The notes beneath the pieces are model-generated. The model ran no database searches, had not been told where the DNA came from, and was given only the letters and a program-made list of their open reading frames with translations. Positions 12,501 to 64,000 of a stretch of 64,000 nt of DNA are shown piece by piece. How positions within the stretch are numbered: position 1 is the first letter of the stretch; each line of letters opens with the position of its first letter. The position numbers and the translations under genes were made by a program. The stretch comes from Gymnothorax reevesii (taxonomy: Eukaryota > Chordata > Actinopteri > Anguilliformes > Muraenidae), in assembly GCA_029721435.1 (NCBI GenBank), contig CM056583.1:55302120-55366119 (forward strand). The letters are read 5' to 3'.

Positions 12501-14928
12501 AGCACTATTTCTTGTTTTTTAGGGTTTCTAAAACTCATCCGCGAGCTTATTTTTCATAAATTTGGGCATTTTTGACAAGCTCCAGTACCTACTACACAAT
12601 AGCTAAAAGGCTAGGAAGGGTTTTATTTAACAAGCTACTTATAGAGAACTTGCACGTCAAATTTGGTGATGCTATGTTGCCTAGAAGCTGAGATACAAGC
12701 ACTTCATTTTCTAAAAAATACACTCGAGGATTAGGGGGGGCTGGTTCAGGCCTAAATTGCCGAAATTTAAAAACTATTTTGCTTGAAAACTATTTGAATT
12801 AGAGATCTAAAATTTTGCATGGTATGTTCTTTTGGCATTATCTTTAATTTAGTGGAAGCTTGTTAAATTTTAAAATGGTGCAGCAACCAGCTTTTTCTGT
12901 ATTGGGTGATTTGACATGGACTGACCCATATTACCGTGTGAGCTCAGGAAAACTGACAACGATTTTCTGAAGTTAACACTGTTTGTCGCTACATCTACAA
13001 GTGCAAGTTAAAACTCTACCATGTAAAGCAAAAGCCATATCAACAACACCCAGACGCAAAGTGGAAAAGTGTGCTGTGGCCTGACGAGTCCACATTTCAA
13101 ATTGTTTTTGGAAATCATGAATGTTGTGTCCTTCGGGCTAAAGAGAAAAAGGACCACACAGATGGTTATCAGCACAAAGTTCAAAAGCCAGCATCTCTGA
13201 TGGGATGGGGATGTGTTAGTGCCCATGGCATGGGTAACTTGCACATCTGTGGAGGGACTACAATGCTGAAAGGTACATACAGGTTTTGGAGTAACATATG
13301 CTGCCATCCAAGCATATTGGATGACAGCATATGTAATATTTTTCAGGGATGTCCCTACTTAATTCAGCAAGACAATAGCAAGCCACATTCTGCACGTTAC
13401 TACAGCTTGGCTTTGTAAAAGAGTGCGGGCAATAGACTGGCGTGTCTGCAGTCCAGACCAGTCTCCCATTGAAAATGTGTGGCACATTATGAAGCGTACA
13501 ATATGACAATGAAATCTCTGGACTGTTGGGGAACTGAAGTCGTACATCAAGCAAGAATGGGAAAGAATTCCACCTATAAAACTTCTACAATTTGCATCCT
13601 CAGTGCTCGAAGGCTTACTGTTGTTAAAAGGAAAGGTGATCTAACAGTGGTAAACATGCCCCTGTCCCAGCTTTTTTGGAAAGTATTGCAGGCATCAAAA
13701 TGATTGAATATTTCAAAAAAAAAAAACCCATAAAGTTTCAGTATGAAGATTATTTTTTCTCTGTAGTGTACTCAACTGGACACGCAGGTACAGTGCAAAA
13801 TATCACTTGAACATGAGGGGTGTAATCTTATGTAATGTTGCATTAACAATAACTCTTTATTGACCGCTTAATGGCATGCACCACAAAAACGTATACTCGA
13901 TTCCCTGTTAAGTGAACCCGTAAGTTGACAACATATTTATTTGGCATTATTTATCAAGCATTGAAAAAATTATAATCAAAGCAAAAAAATTTAATCACAA
14001 AATCTTTGGTGCAAAAAAGAAGAATTAAAAAAGTTTGTTATACATTGTCCATGGAATAGTTCATTTTAATCATTATTTGGTGGCTCTGCCTTCTGCATTG
14101 ATAACAGCTCTAATTGTACACAGCAAGGAATGAACCAGTCTTTGGCATTGCTCTCTGGTAACAGAATTCCAAAATCTTTTCACGCATTCCTTCAGCTCAA
14201 TAAGATTGCTTGGCTTCATTGAGACTAACTTTTTCTAAGCAATGTCCCATAAGTTTTCAATCGGGTTGAGGTTGGGTGAATTCTTGGGCCACGGCAAAAC
14301 CTCACTGTTGTGAGTCCGAAACCAATCTGATGTGCTCTTGACAGAATGAGTAGGCTCCAAGTCCTGCTGGCAAGTAAAGTCTTCAGATCGAAAAAGATGT
14401 TCGGCAGTTGGTGTCATGCAACTCTCAAGCAACTCTCGGTAAATTCCTGCAGTGACTGTTGACTTGATAATACAGAGGCCTGAGGCCATCCAAACTCATA
14501 CCTCCCCAAACCAATATGCTCTGAGGGAATTTAACACTCTTCCTTGTGCAACTGGGATTATAGTATAATAGTATAGTATATAACACTTACAACACAGCAG
14601 CACCTCATCTTGATTTCTTTCTGAAACTTGACGCCCAAGAGTGAAAGGGATCAGTATCTCTCCACACACCCCAGTGTTGCAGTTCGCCCGCAGGCCAATC
14701 CAAGTGTCAATACAGTGGATTTCGCAATCCCATAGACCCACTAAATAAAACGCTTTTCAAAAATCCCAAAAAAGGCTTGCACAACATCTTTTACAAACTC
14801 AGTTCCAGCTGTAGGTCATATTTGGTGAATAATTTGTCAGATGCATCAACATATACATAAAACAGAACAGACTTACCCCTGCATTCCACAACAGCAAGGA
14901 AAAACAGTAGAAATAGAGCAGGAAACAT
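641..14928 (-). CDS. il31ra: gp130-family class I cytokine receptor (IL31RA/IL6ST-like), 3' end missing
   Basis: Twelve minus-strand exons with matching phases encode about 607 residues of a secreted-signal, cell-surface receptor ectodomain that would signal through JAK/STAT. Modules: signal peptide (1-17), Ig-like D1 (18-122), cytokine-binding module D2-D3 (123-330) with C-x8-C-x-W in D2 and WSDWS in D3, then fibronectin III domains D4 (331-427), D5 (428-514) and D6 (515-607). This is the gp130/G-CSFR/LIFR plan. The gene stands directly 3' of ddx4 on the same strand, where human IL31RA stands, and D6 ([17 protein letters not shown], then FKTL) resembles IL31RA. IL31RA in mammals lacks the Ig domain, so the symbol is positional and tentative; a second IL6ST-type gene is the alternative. 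Transmembrane and cytoplasmic exons lie left of the window; I found none between 1 and 640. Confidence 0.85.
887..1024 (-). CDS. il31ra: receptor D6 exon, first half
   Basis: A 138-nt exon, phase 1-1, reading [20 protein letters not shown] then [18 protein letters not shown] matches the YTIFY strand of gp130/IL31RA. Acceptor CTTTTCCCGCACCAG, donor GTAGGT. Confidence 0.87.
1140..1235 (-). CDS. il31ra: receptor D5 exon, second half
   Basis: A 96-nt exon, phase 1-1, reading [28 protein letters not shown] corresponds to the ITVTPVY strand of gp130. Acceptor ACATTCCTGTAG; donor GTGTGA is weak but keeps phase with the next exon. Confidence 0.78.
1973..2137 (-). CDS. il31ra: receptor D5 exon, first half
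   Basis: A 165-nt exon, phase 1-1, reading [20 protein letters not shown] then [11 protein letters not shown]. Fibronectin III strands with the conserved Trp. Acceptor TACCTGTTCCAG, donor GTATGC. Confidence 0.83.
2387..2594 (-). CDS. il31ra: receptor D4 exon, second half
   Basis: A 208-nt exon, phase 0 to 1, reading [20 protein letters not shown], then [13 protein letters not shown] and INIPAAG. The closing IPA matches the end of D4 in gp130 and IL31RA. Acceptor CTCCTCACCCAG, donor GTATGT. Confidence 0.85.
2969..3051 (-). CDS. il31ra: receptor D4 exon, first half
   Basis: An 83-nt exon, phase 1 to 0, reading [20 protein letters not shown] then ELMWK. This aligns with the first strands of gp130 D4 (TVQLVWK). 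Acceptor CTGTTAACAG, donor GTAAGA. Confidence 0.8.
3140..4130. repeat. degenerate tandem repeat in receptor intron
   Basis: Several divergent units of roughly 150-190 bp recur, each with a variant of 'atcaatagtt' followed by a purine-rich 'gaatggggc' block (near 3690, 3930, 4090). The style resembles the tandem cores of Helitron-like cassettes elsewhere in the window. Limits are approximate. Confidence 0.45.
4218..4371 (-). CDS. il31ra: receptor D3 exon, WSXWS box
   Basis: A 154-nt exon, phase 0 to 1, reading [15 protein letters not shown] and [23 protein letters not shown] is the hallmark of class I cytokine receptors. Acceptor ATTTTCTGTTCAG, donor GTAAGT. Confidence 0.95.
4883..5064 (-). 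CDS. il31ra: receptor D3 exon, first half
   Basis: A 182-nt exon, phase 1 to 0, reading [20 protein letters not shown] and then [20 protein letters not shown]. Equivalent to the PPHNLSV/LKLTW region of gp130. An in-frame acceptor at 5034 is an alternative start; 5064 was chosen because it keeps the VYLAPVK inter-domain linker. Donor GTAAAA. Confidence 0.82.
5372..5517 (-). CDS. il31ra: receptor D2 exon, second half
   Basis: A 146-nt exon, phase 2 to 1. It ends [20 protein letters not shown], matching the EVWVEAENALG-type strand of gp130 D2. No cysteine is present in this half, so the usual second disulfide is missing. The donor is GCAAGT, a GC-AG intron. Acceptor CATTTGTTTCCAG. Confidence 0.85.
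6125..6266 (-). CDS. il31ra: receptor D2 exon, first half
   Basis: A 142-nt exon, phase 1 to 2, reading [20 protein letters not shown] followed by [14 protein letters not shown]. It carries the first conserved disulfide pair and the CxW motif of cytokine-receptor homology domains. Acceptor TTTCTTTCAACAG, donor GTGAGT. Confidence 0.9.
6420..6510. repeat. AT-rich tract with (TA)n(CA)n microsatellite
   Basis: An ATTAATTAA/poly(A) stretch is followed by about nine TA and thirteen CA dinucleotide units. Receptor intron between the Ig and D2 exons. Confidence 0.9.
7247..7520 (+). mobile_element. Helitron-type non-autonomous element
   Basis: CCTCCGCCAAGG at 7247-7258 is repeated in reverse complement at 7485-7496 and followed by an imperfect hairpin GCGCT-ctc-AGTGC (7500-7512) and TTTTCTAG. 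Hairpin plus CTAG end is the classical 3' end of Helitrons. No coding capacity. Confidence 0.7.
7552..9108 (+). pseudogene. Tc1-B transposon with decayed transposase
   Basis: Terminal inverted repeats beginning TACAAC and containing GTTGGGAC flank a Tc1 transposase relic from about 7890. Recognisable pieces: [20 protein letters not shown], a paired-type helix-turn-helix ([20 protein letters not shown]), [11 protein letters not shown] with the first catalytic Asp, and [14 protein letters not shown]. In-frame stops and small deletions break it after about 8157, and the second Asp region is destroyed. Dead copy. Confidence 0.85.
9585..9899 (-). CDS. il31ra: receptor Ig-like D1 exon
   Basis: A 315-nt exon, phase 1-1. 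It reads [36 protein letters not shown], and [13 protein letters not shown]. The Cys / Trp / Cys spacing and the opening CAIYP..PVIPLGD resemble D1 of IL6ST and CSF3R, the domain that makes the third contact with cytokine. Acceptor TTTGTTTTAG, donor GTGAGT. Confidence 0.88.
10037..10486 (+). mobile_element. Tc1-A copy, left half (split by foldback element)
   Basis: Left terminal repeat CAAACCCCAATTC and transposase 5' codons homologous to 53567-54175. The homology stops at AAGGATAT and resumes at 12928. Transposase is riddled with changes and not expressible. Confidence 0.85.
11221..11697 (+). CDS. foldback-element ORF, Tudor/SH3-like small domain protein, function unknown
   Basis: Intact 158-codon ORF from ATG 11221 to TAA 11695. 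After a polar N-terminus it reads [60 protein letters not shown]. The VG..IACVY..KWW...I pattern followed by HP-GP and W-P..ED-CWVP is what I would expect of a Tudor/SH3-like beta barrel; I associate similar ORFs with transposon-linked hypothetical proteins of aquatic animals, from memory only. The first codons lie in the inner end of the left arm, so the true N-terminus may come from an upstream exon. It is not a DDE transposase. Confidence 0.6.
   Translation: MIPDHMLQQRFSLAKTIAGTRDSHRFIPLSTQELGVSRDSGDDQFFIAKQRSKSVLTEQDLKVGQYIACVYNAKWWLGIAEQTAEEHGDVLVLFMHPSGPAVSFKWPDREDRCWVPVQHVLCIIPAPSTNRRACVYRLNSKMKENVAKAFEEFKDNHT
11866..11871 (+). terminator. AATAAA poly(A) signal of the foldback ORF
   Basis: A perfect AATAAA 169 bp after the stop codon of the 158-residue ORF, inside the unique centre of the element. 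It suggests a complete transcription unit. Confidence 0.5.
12928..13786 (+). mobile_element. Tc1-A copy, right half
   Basis: Continues the copy interrupted at 10486. Fragments [45 protein letters not shown], and [11 protein letters not shown] cover all three catalytic positions, but frameshifts and an internal partial duplication with inversion near 13300-13345 break it. The right terminal repeat is lost after about 13786. Confidence 0.8.
14000..14515 (-). pseudogene. Tc1-like transposase fragment, third family
   Basis: Minus-strand pieces [30 protein letters not shown] and [18 protein letters not shown] match the second Asp and the Glu of the Tc1 DDE triad. Truncated 5' at about 14511 and frameshifted. 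It lies in the receptor intron beside the uncertain 14591-14740 exon. Confidence 0.85.
14591..14740 (-). CDS. possible cassette exon, cysteine-rich, unrecognised
   Basis: A 150-nt open stretch with acceptor TTTTATTTAG and a strong GTAAGT donor, phase 1-1, so it would splice in frame between the signal-peptide and Ig exons. It reads [16 protein letters not shown], then [12 protein letters not shown], with six cysteines in all. I recognise no domain, and gp130-family receptors normally go straight from signal peptide to Ig or cytokine module. It may be a chance exon-like sequence. Confidence 0.3.
14877..14928 (-). CDS. il31ra: receptor exon 1: start codon and signal peptide
   Basis: Reads [18 protein letters not shown], a short n-region, a hydrophobic core and a likely cleavage site near VEC-RG. 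Donor GTAAGT, phase 1. An in-frame ATG at 14979 would add 17 residues; a possible acceptor (TTTTGTTGCAAG) between the two suggests that 14928 is the start and that a non-coding 5' exon exists upstream. Confidence 0.75.
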
Positions 14929-15195
14929 CCTACCATTCGCTCCTTGCAACAAAACATGCAACAGAAAAGAGCACATCACAATACAAGTCAGGTGTCACTG
15001 TACACATCACGAACAGCTCAATGTTTGTTATTACTGAAGTGCTTGGCACGCGCACATGGTGCGCGTCAGGATTACAATTCCACGCACTTTTATTTCCTCT
15101 CATGCCTCACTAGAAAAGCAATAAAAATCAATCGATTCTTCAATTTGCCGCAAATGCTGTACATACCTCACCTGCCCATTTTTAATGGCCCTGAG

Positions 15196-15233
15196 TCTGT
15201 GTGTGTGTGTGTTTGTGTGTATATATATATATA
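15196..15233. repeat. (GT)n(AT)n microsatellite
   Basis: About nine GT units then seven TA units, with one interruption. Confidence 0.9.
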
Positions 15234-16597
15234 CTGCCATTTAAAAGCGTTATTGCCTTTAATTTGCATACTTCTACCTTTAACATCATGATGATCAGCA
15301 CCAATTCATGCAAAATTATTTCCCTTTCAAATTATTTCATGATCATGTCCAGCTGTATCTCAGTGTCCAATAAAAGGATGATCATTTTATAAGCAAAAAC
15401 AAATGACAACTGAAGCTCAACCTACCTGCCCTAAAGAAACTGAAGTTTCATTTGCTGCACGAATCTGAAGGACTAAGCAGGGGAAAAAATAAACATTTTG
15501 AAGTTAAACGTTTTATCATGCTCCAAATCACCACAAAATGAAGACTGAGTTACTTGGATCAGACTTATTCCTACACATTCCACAGATCCTTGATTAGACT
15601 GAGATCCAAATATTAGAAGACCAAAGACCTAAATGATTCCCAGACAATTTGAGCAGAGTGGCAGGGCACATAATCCTATTGAGATAGCCCACTGCCATCA
15701 GGGATTACCCACTGTCATGAGGGGGCACACCTGGTCCACAAAGATGCATAGTTAAGGAGGCATGTCAAAATGCCAAGACCAAAGATTTTCCAGCAGTAGC
15801 TACATTTCCCGGAGAATTACACTCATCCCATCAGCATGTCCTCTTCCCATTGTGCATCCTGGTGTCAGCTCTACCCCCAATACACTGTACATACGTACTT
15901 AGCTGTCCACACGATGCGTACAAAAATGGAACTCTACAGACTAGATGAGTGACTTCCATTGGTCCAGATTTTAGTGTCAATATTTGCAATGCCATTGTAG
16001 GTACTTTTTAGGGCAATTAAAAATCAGGTGTTTAAATACTCAACGTCAAATTTGGGGTACAAAAGCCTTTACCTGAAATAACTGGCAATATAGAAAACTA
16101 AGCCCAAGTCTTATATTCCAAATACCATGGACGGATACTTAGGTCATGTAGCTTGAGAGTACATAACTGCTCTTCAGATGATAAGCACACCTAAATTGAG
16201 ACAAACGAGCAGCTTGTAAAACCTGACGCTGAGAACCACTCCTAAACAAAACGCAACTTTCTAAGAAGCGAGCCGAAACACGCGACTGAGTCTTTACTCT
16301 TGACTACAGAGCATTTCTTCTGCGTGGTCGGAGCAAGTTGTAGCGTGAAAAAAGGGCTGATGATATTTGCACTTAGACGTATGGCCAATGCTGATTTTTT
16401 TTTCTTGTGCACCCTTATGCCAGTTGATGACATTCCAGTTTTTAGAAAGTACCGCTGAAAATCAATTTGGCAAAGAATTTATTATTTTAAGCTTTGGACA
16501 CACTCAAAACAAGTGTGGGCGATGGAGCAATGTGCATCATAGCCACAATTATAAGTGCGTATAACGCGAATTTCTACCAATTTTTGTGCTTGGACGC

Positions 16598-16629
<32 letters not shown>

Positions 16630-17823
16630 TAAATCCGACGCGTTGCCCATTGCTATCATCGACTCAGAATTCTTTAATATGATCATGTCAGAGTAATGCC
16701 AAGAATATATTTCGACGAAGAAAAAAAAACGAAACCAAGTCATGGAACACTACTGGTGAGCCCCAAAGAGCTTTGCACGCAAAACCACTAATAGAGCCGC
16801 TGGAAAACCCCAACAGATGTAGTATAGCCTACAGCATCTTCCCACGAATCTAGACACTTACATACTAGTACTACAAAACATATTGAATTGAAACTACCGC
16901 TTAACTATTTTAGAGGAATCCACAGACCAACTCTGAGCGTGAATAAAATTGGATCAATGAGGCGATACCGGAAAATATATCATGACCGTCCAAGTAACTG
17001 CACTCGTCTTGAAAAACTGAAGACGTCCCTTCGACTAGTGCCGCTAAGTTGTAACTCAATAAATTGTTAAACGTGACCTCCCCGAGTTTGACAATCTTGT
17101 AGTTTGAGAATTAAGCTGTATTTAATAATAAACAAACACACTTACCAGTTGTCAAGTATCATCAAGAAACTTTCCATTCAGCCCCTTTTTGAACCGTATC
17201 AATAGTACAATGCAATCCAAAGACAAGGATACTAGAAGGAACGGATGGAAGTGGCTCTTAGCATTGATAGGAAGACGTCAGCGCTATTAATGCTTTTGAG
17301 GGGCGGCTGTGACTAGAAAATCACTTCCTGATATTGGAATCTTAAATTTGGGGACTAAGTTGTAACACACACAACCTGTGCAATTATACACTTAAAATTA
17401 GGGGGCGGCATGAATATATATTTACAAGTTCGCGCAACAGGCATTCGCAATGTAGTGGCGAGTCTGTCGTTGCTCGTTCCGGGAACTAATATATCGCGTC
17501 ACATTCCAACCAAATCCAGCGAGGCACGGGAGATTGAAATTGAAACCAGGGGCAAAAATATTCTTTGTGGATATAAGACTTCTTTGGGAGAGGGGTACTA
17601 CCGTTTAGGTATATTTTTTCACAAAACCCCTTAAAAATATAATTGAGGGCGTCGTTTATCGTTTGTCTGTGTGCGCAGTTCAATTGTTGAAAGAACCAAC
17701 GTAGTGGCAATGAGTTCTCGATATTGTTCACGCGCTACGCGCGATGCTGAAAGACATTTCAGTCAGATGAAATGCACTAAAAGCGACAAAATTCAACGAA
17801 CAACTCGTAAAGGTATCAACTAG

Positions 17824-17829
17824 TTTATT
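17824..17829 (-). terminator. possible ddx4 poly(A) signal
   Basis: An AATAAA on the minus strand about 660 bp after the ddx4 stop. It is the first perfect hexamer I noticed downstream. No transcript evidence, so only a candidate. Confidence 0.3.
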
Positions 17830-18492
17830 TACTAGTTCAGTTCAGCATATTTCTCTTAAGTATGTCTAACATCCCAATTTCCCAAGTAATCAAACATTTA
17901 GTATTGACTAAATGTTTTGTTTCAGCAACATAACCACAAAATAAGGTTGCACTAGAATGTGTTAAAGGAACAGAACAATTATCTTGAAGGTGGCTCCACA
18001 TTTTTGTAGGATTTCCAAATCAAACGTATTCAGGGTATTATTAGTCAAGTCAGCTAATTCAGCACCCATACATTCAAAATCCTAATCTAGTGCCAAATCG
18101 GACCAACATCTCTCAAACAAAAAATATTTTTGTGACTCACTAACAGAACTACACCAGATATTCCTCATGTGATACAAAGAATCAAAGAAAATCTTAAGTG
18201 CCCAGTACTTGATCAACACCCAATACATTGATTTGTGAATCTAGTCTCCAGTTAGGCCAAGTCCTTCACAAGTTGCTGACACAGTAGAACCCAGGTCAAC
18301 AGGCACAGTAATTGCCTCACAACAATAGTACGAAAAATCAGTTTCTGACATGCAAGTTTTGCACACTTCTCTCTCCAATTATAAAAAAAATAAAAACAAA
18401 ACAGGTATCGAACCAAACAGCAATTTTTCAAAATACAAAATAGATTCTTTGAAGTTTTTTGAAGAGAAAACAAGGAAAGATGAAATGGAGGC

Positions 18493-63535
<45,043 letters not shown>

Positions 63536-63755
63536 CTGCAGCTAAAAAGAGAAGAAACAAGAACGATTATGTTGCTTCAGTTGTATGGCACACAGCTGCA
63601 GATAAATTGCATTTAACCCAGAACTAGACAGTCTCATCTGAAATGAGTGCTCATGGGGCACAATATCCCCCGCCGGGCTTAGTAATATTGATAAAATCTT
63701 ATGCGGCATCTTTTGATTCCTCTTTCAGTCACTGGCCAATTATAATACACCAAAA

Positions 63756-64000
63756 ATAGGGCCACAGGCCCTGTAGCTCACCTGAATCAGCTGTGGTTAC
63801 AAAATTACATTATTCGGGCAAGTTTAAAGCAGAAGGTCAAAGGTCAAAATTAGAAATACGGAAAAACCTTTTATAGGCATGTGATGAATCTTGCTACATT
63901 CTACCTACATGACAAATTTCAGCTGAATATATGCTTAAATAGCTTTCAGATGGCCAGTTATGTGATTTTTAATATGGCCGGTATGGCGGCCATATTTAAA
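63756..64000 (-). mobile_element. Helitron2-like cassette, partial at window edge
   Basis: The hairpin GGGCC-aca-GGCCC (63759-63771) followed by TGTAGCTCACC, then AAGGTCAAAGGTCAAAATT and GGCGGCCAT. The same hairpin-then-inverted-segment order as the other cassettes; the far end is outside. Confidence 0.55.

Larger units (their letters stand above)
10487..12927. mobile_element. 2.4-kb foldback DNA transposon with 0.74-kb inverted arms
   Basis: Two inverted arms, about 10487-11228 and 12190-12927, share nearly continuous reverse-complement identity from the outermost GGGTCAGTYCATGTCAAATCACCC inward. ATAT stands at both ends (10483-10486 and 12928-12931), and the undisturbed Tc1 relative shows one copy there, so ATAT is a 4-bp target duplication. 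The 0.96-kb unique centre carries an ORF and an AATAAA signal. The superfamily is not clear to me. Confidence 0.9.
14929..18492. other. ddx4 - receptor intergenic region
   Basis: About 3.6 kb between the ddx4 stop and the receptor start, including the ddx4 3' UTR and whatever promoter the receptor has. It holds a (GT)n(AT)n tract near 15196-15233 and a long A run at 16600-16627. I see no coding signal, CpG island or recognisable transposon in the rest. Confidence 0.6.

Overview
The window looks like vertebrate nuclear DNA, most likely from a fish. Two multi-exon genes lie head-to-tail on the minus strand, in a sea of fish-type repeats (Tc1/mariner copies, hAT and Harbinger-like elements, a CR1-like LINE, a tRNA-derived SINE, Helitron-like cassettes). 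I cannot name the species. No bacterial, organellar or viral gene was seen.

Gene 1 is ddx4 (vasa), the germline DEAD-box RNA helicase. It runs from beyond the right edge to a stop codon at 18495-18493. I place 15 exons whose reading phases all join: five small RGG/acidic exons between 63.5 and 26.8 kb, then the complete helicase core (26.4-19.0 kb) and the acidic C-terminus (18.6 kb). The start codon is beyond the right edge. Gene 2 begins about 3.6 kb further on (14928) and runs off the left edge. It encodes the extracellular part of a gp130-family class I cytokine receptor: signal peptide, Ig domain, cytokine-binding module with a WSDWS box, and three more fibronectin III domains. The order and orientation ddx4 -> receptor match human DDX4 -> IL31RA, and the last fibronectin domain resembles IL31RA. 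The Ig domain, however, is an IL6ST-like feature. The transmembrane and cytoplasmic exons are not in the window.

The rest is introns and intergenic DNA filled with nested transposons. From left to right: a Tc1 deletion derivative (1-160); a degenerate tandem repeat (3.1-4.1 kb); a Helitron-like cassette beside a decayed Tc1 (7.2-9.1 kb); a Tc1 split by a 2.4-kb foldback element with its own ORF and poly(A) signal (10.0-13.8 kb); a Tc1 fragment (14.0-14.5 kb); a Tc1 split by two other elements (19.9-22.8 kb); two short MITEs (23.2-23.9 kb); a layered SINE/Helitron/TTAA-element cluster (29.5-32.1 kb); a 5.6-kb foldback element hosting three further insertions (32.3-37.9 kb); a Tc1-type element inside a tandem-repeat cassette (38.3-40.5 kb); an element with AAATTC motif arrays (42.3-43.7 kb); more Helitron-like cassettes (44.7-45.6, 51.8, 53.0, 55.3 and 63.8 kb); a CR1 fragment (47.2-48.3 kb); the best preserved Tc1 copy (53.6-55.2 kb); a 0.5-kb duplication (55.6-56.9 kb); and a three-level nest (57.7-62.0 kb) ending in a perfect 34-bp palindrome.

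The signals most worth pursuing are the foldback element carrying a Tudor-like ORF, the set of at least ten hairpin-ended Helitron-like cassettes with unrelated terminal sequences, and one such cassette that ends 18 bp from the acceptor of a 21-nt ddx4 microexon.
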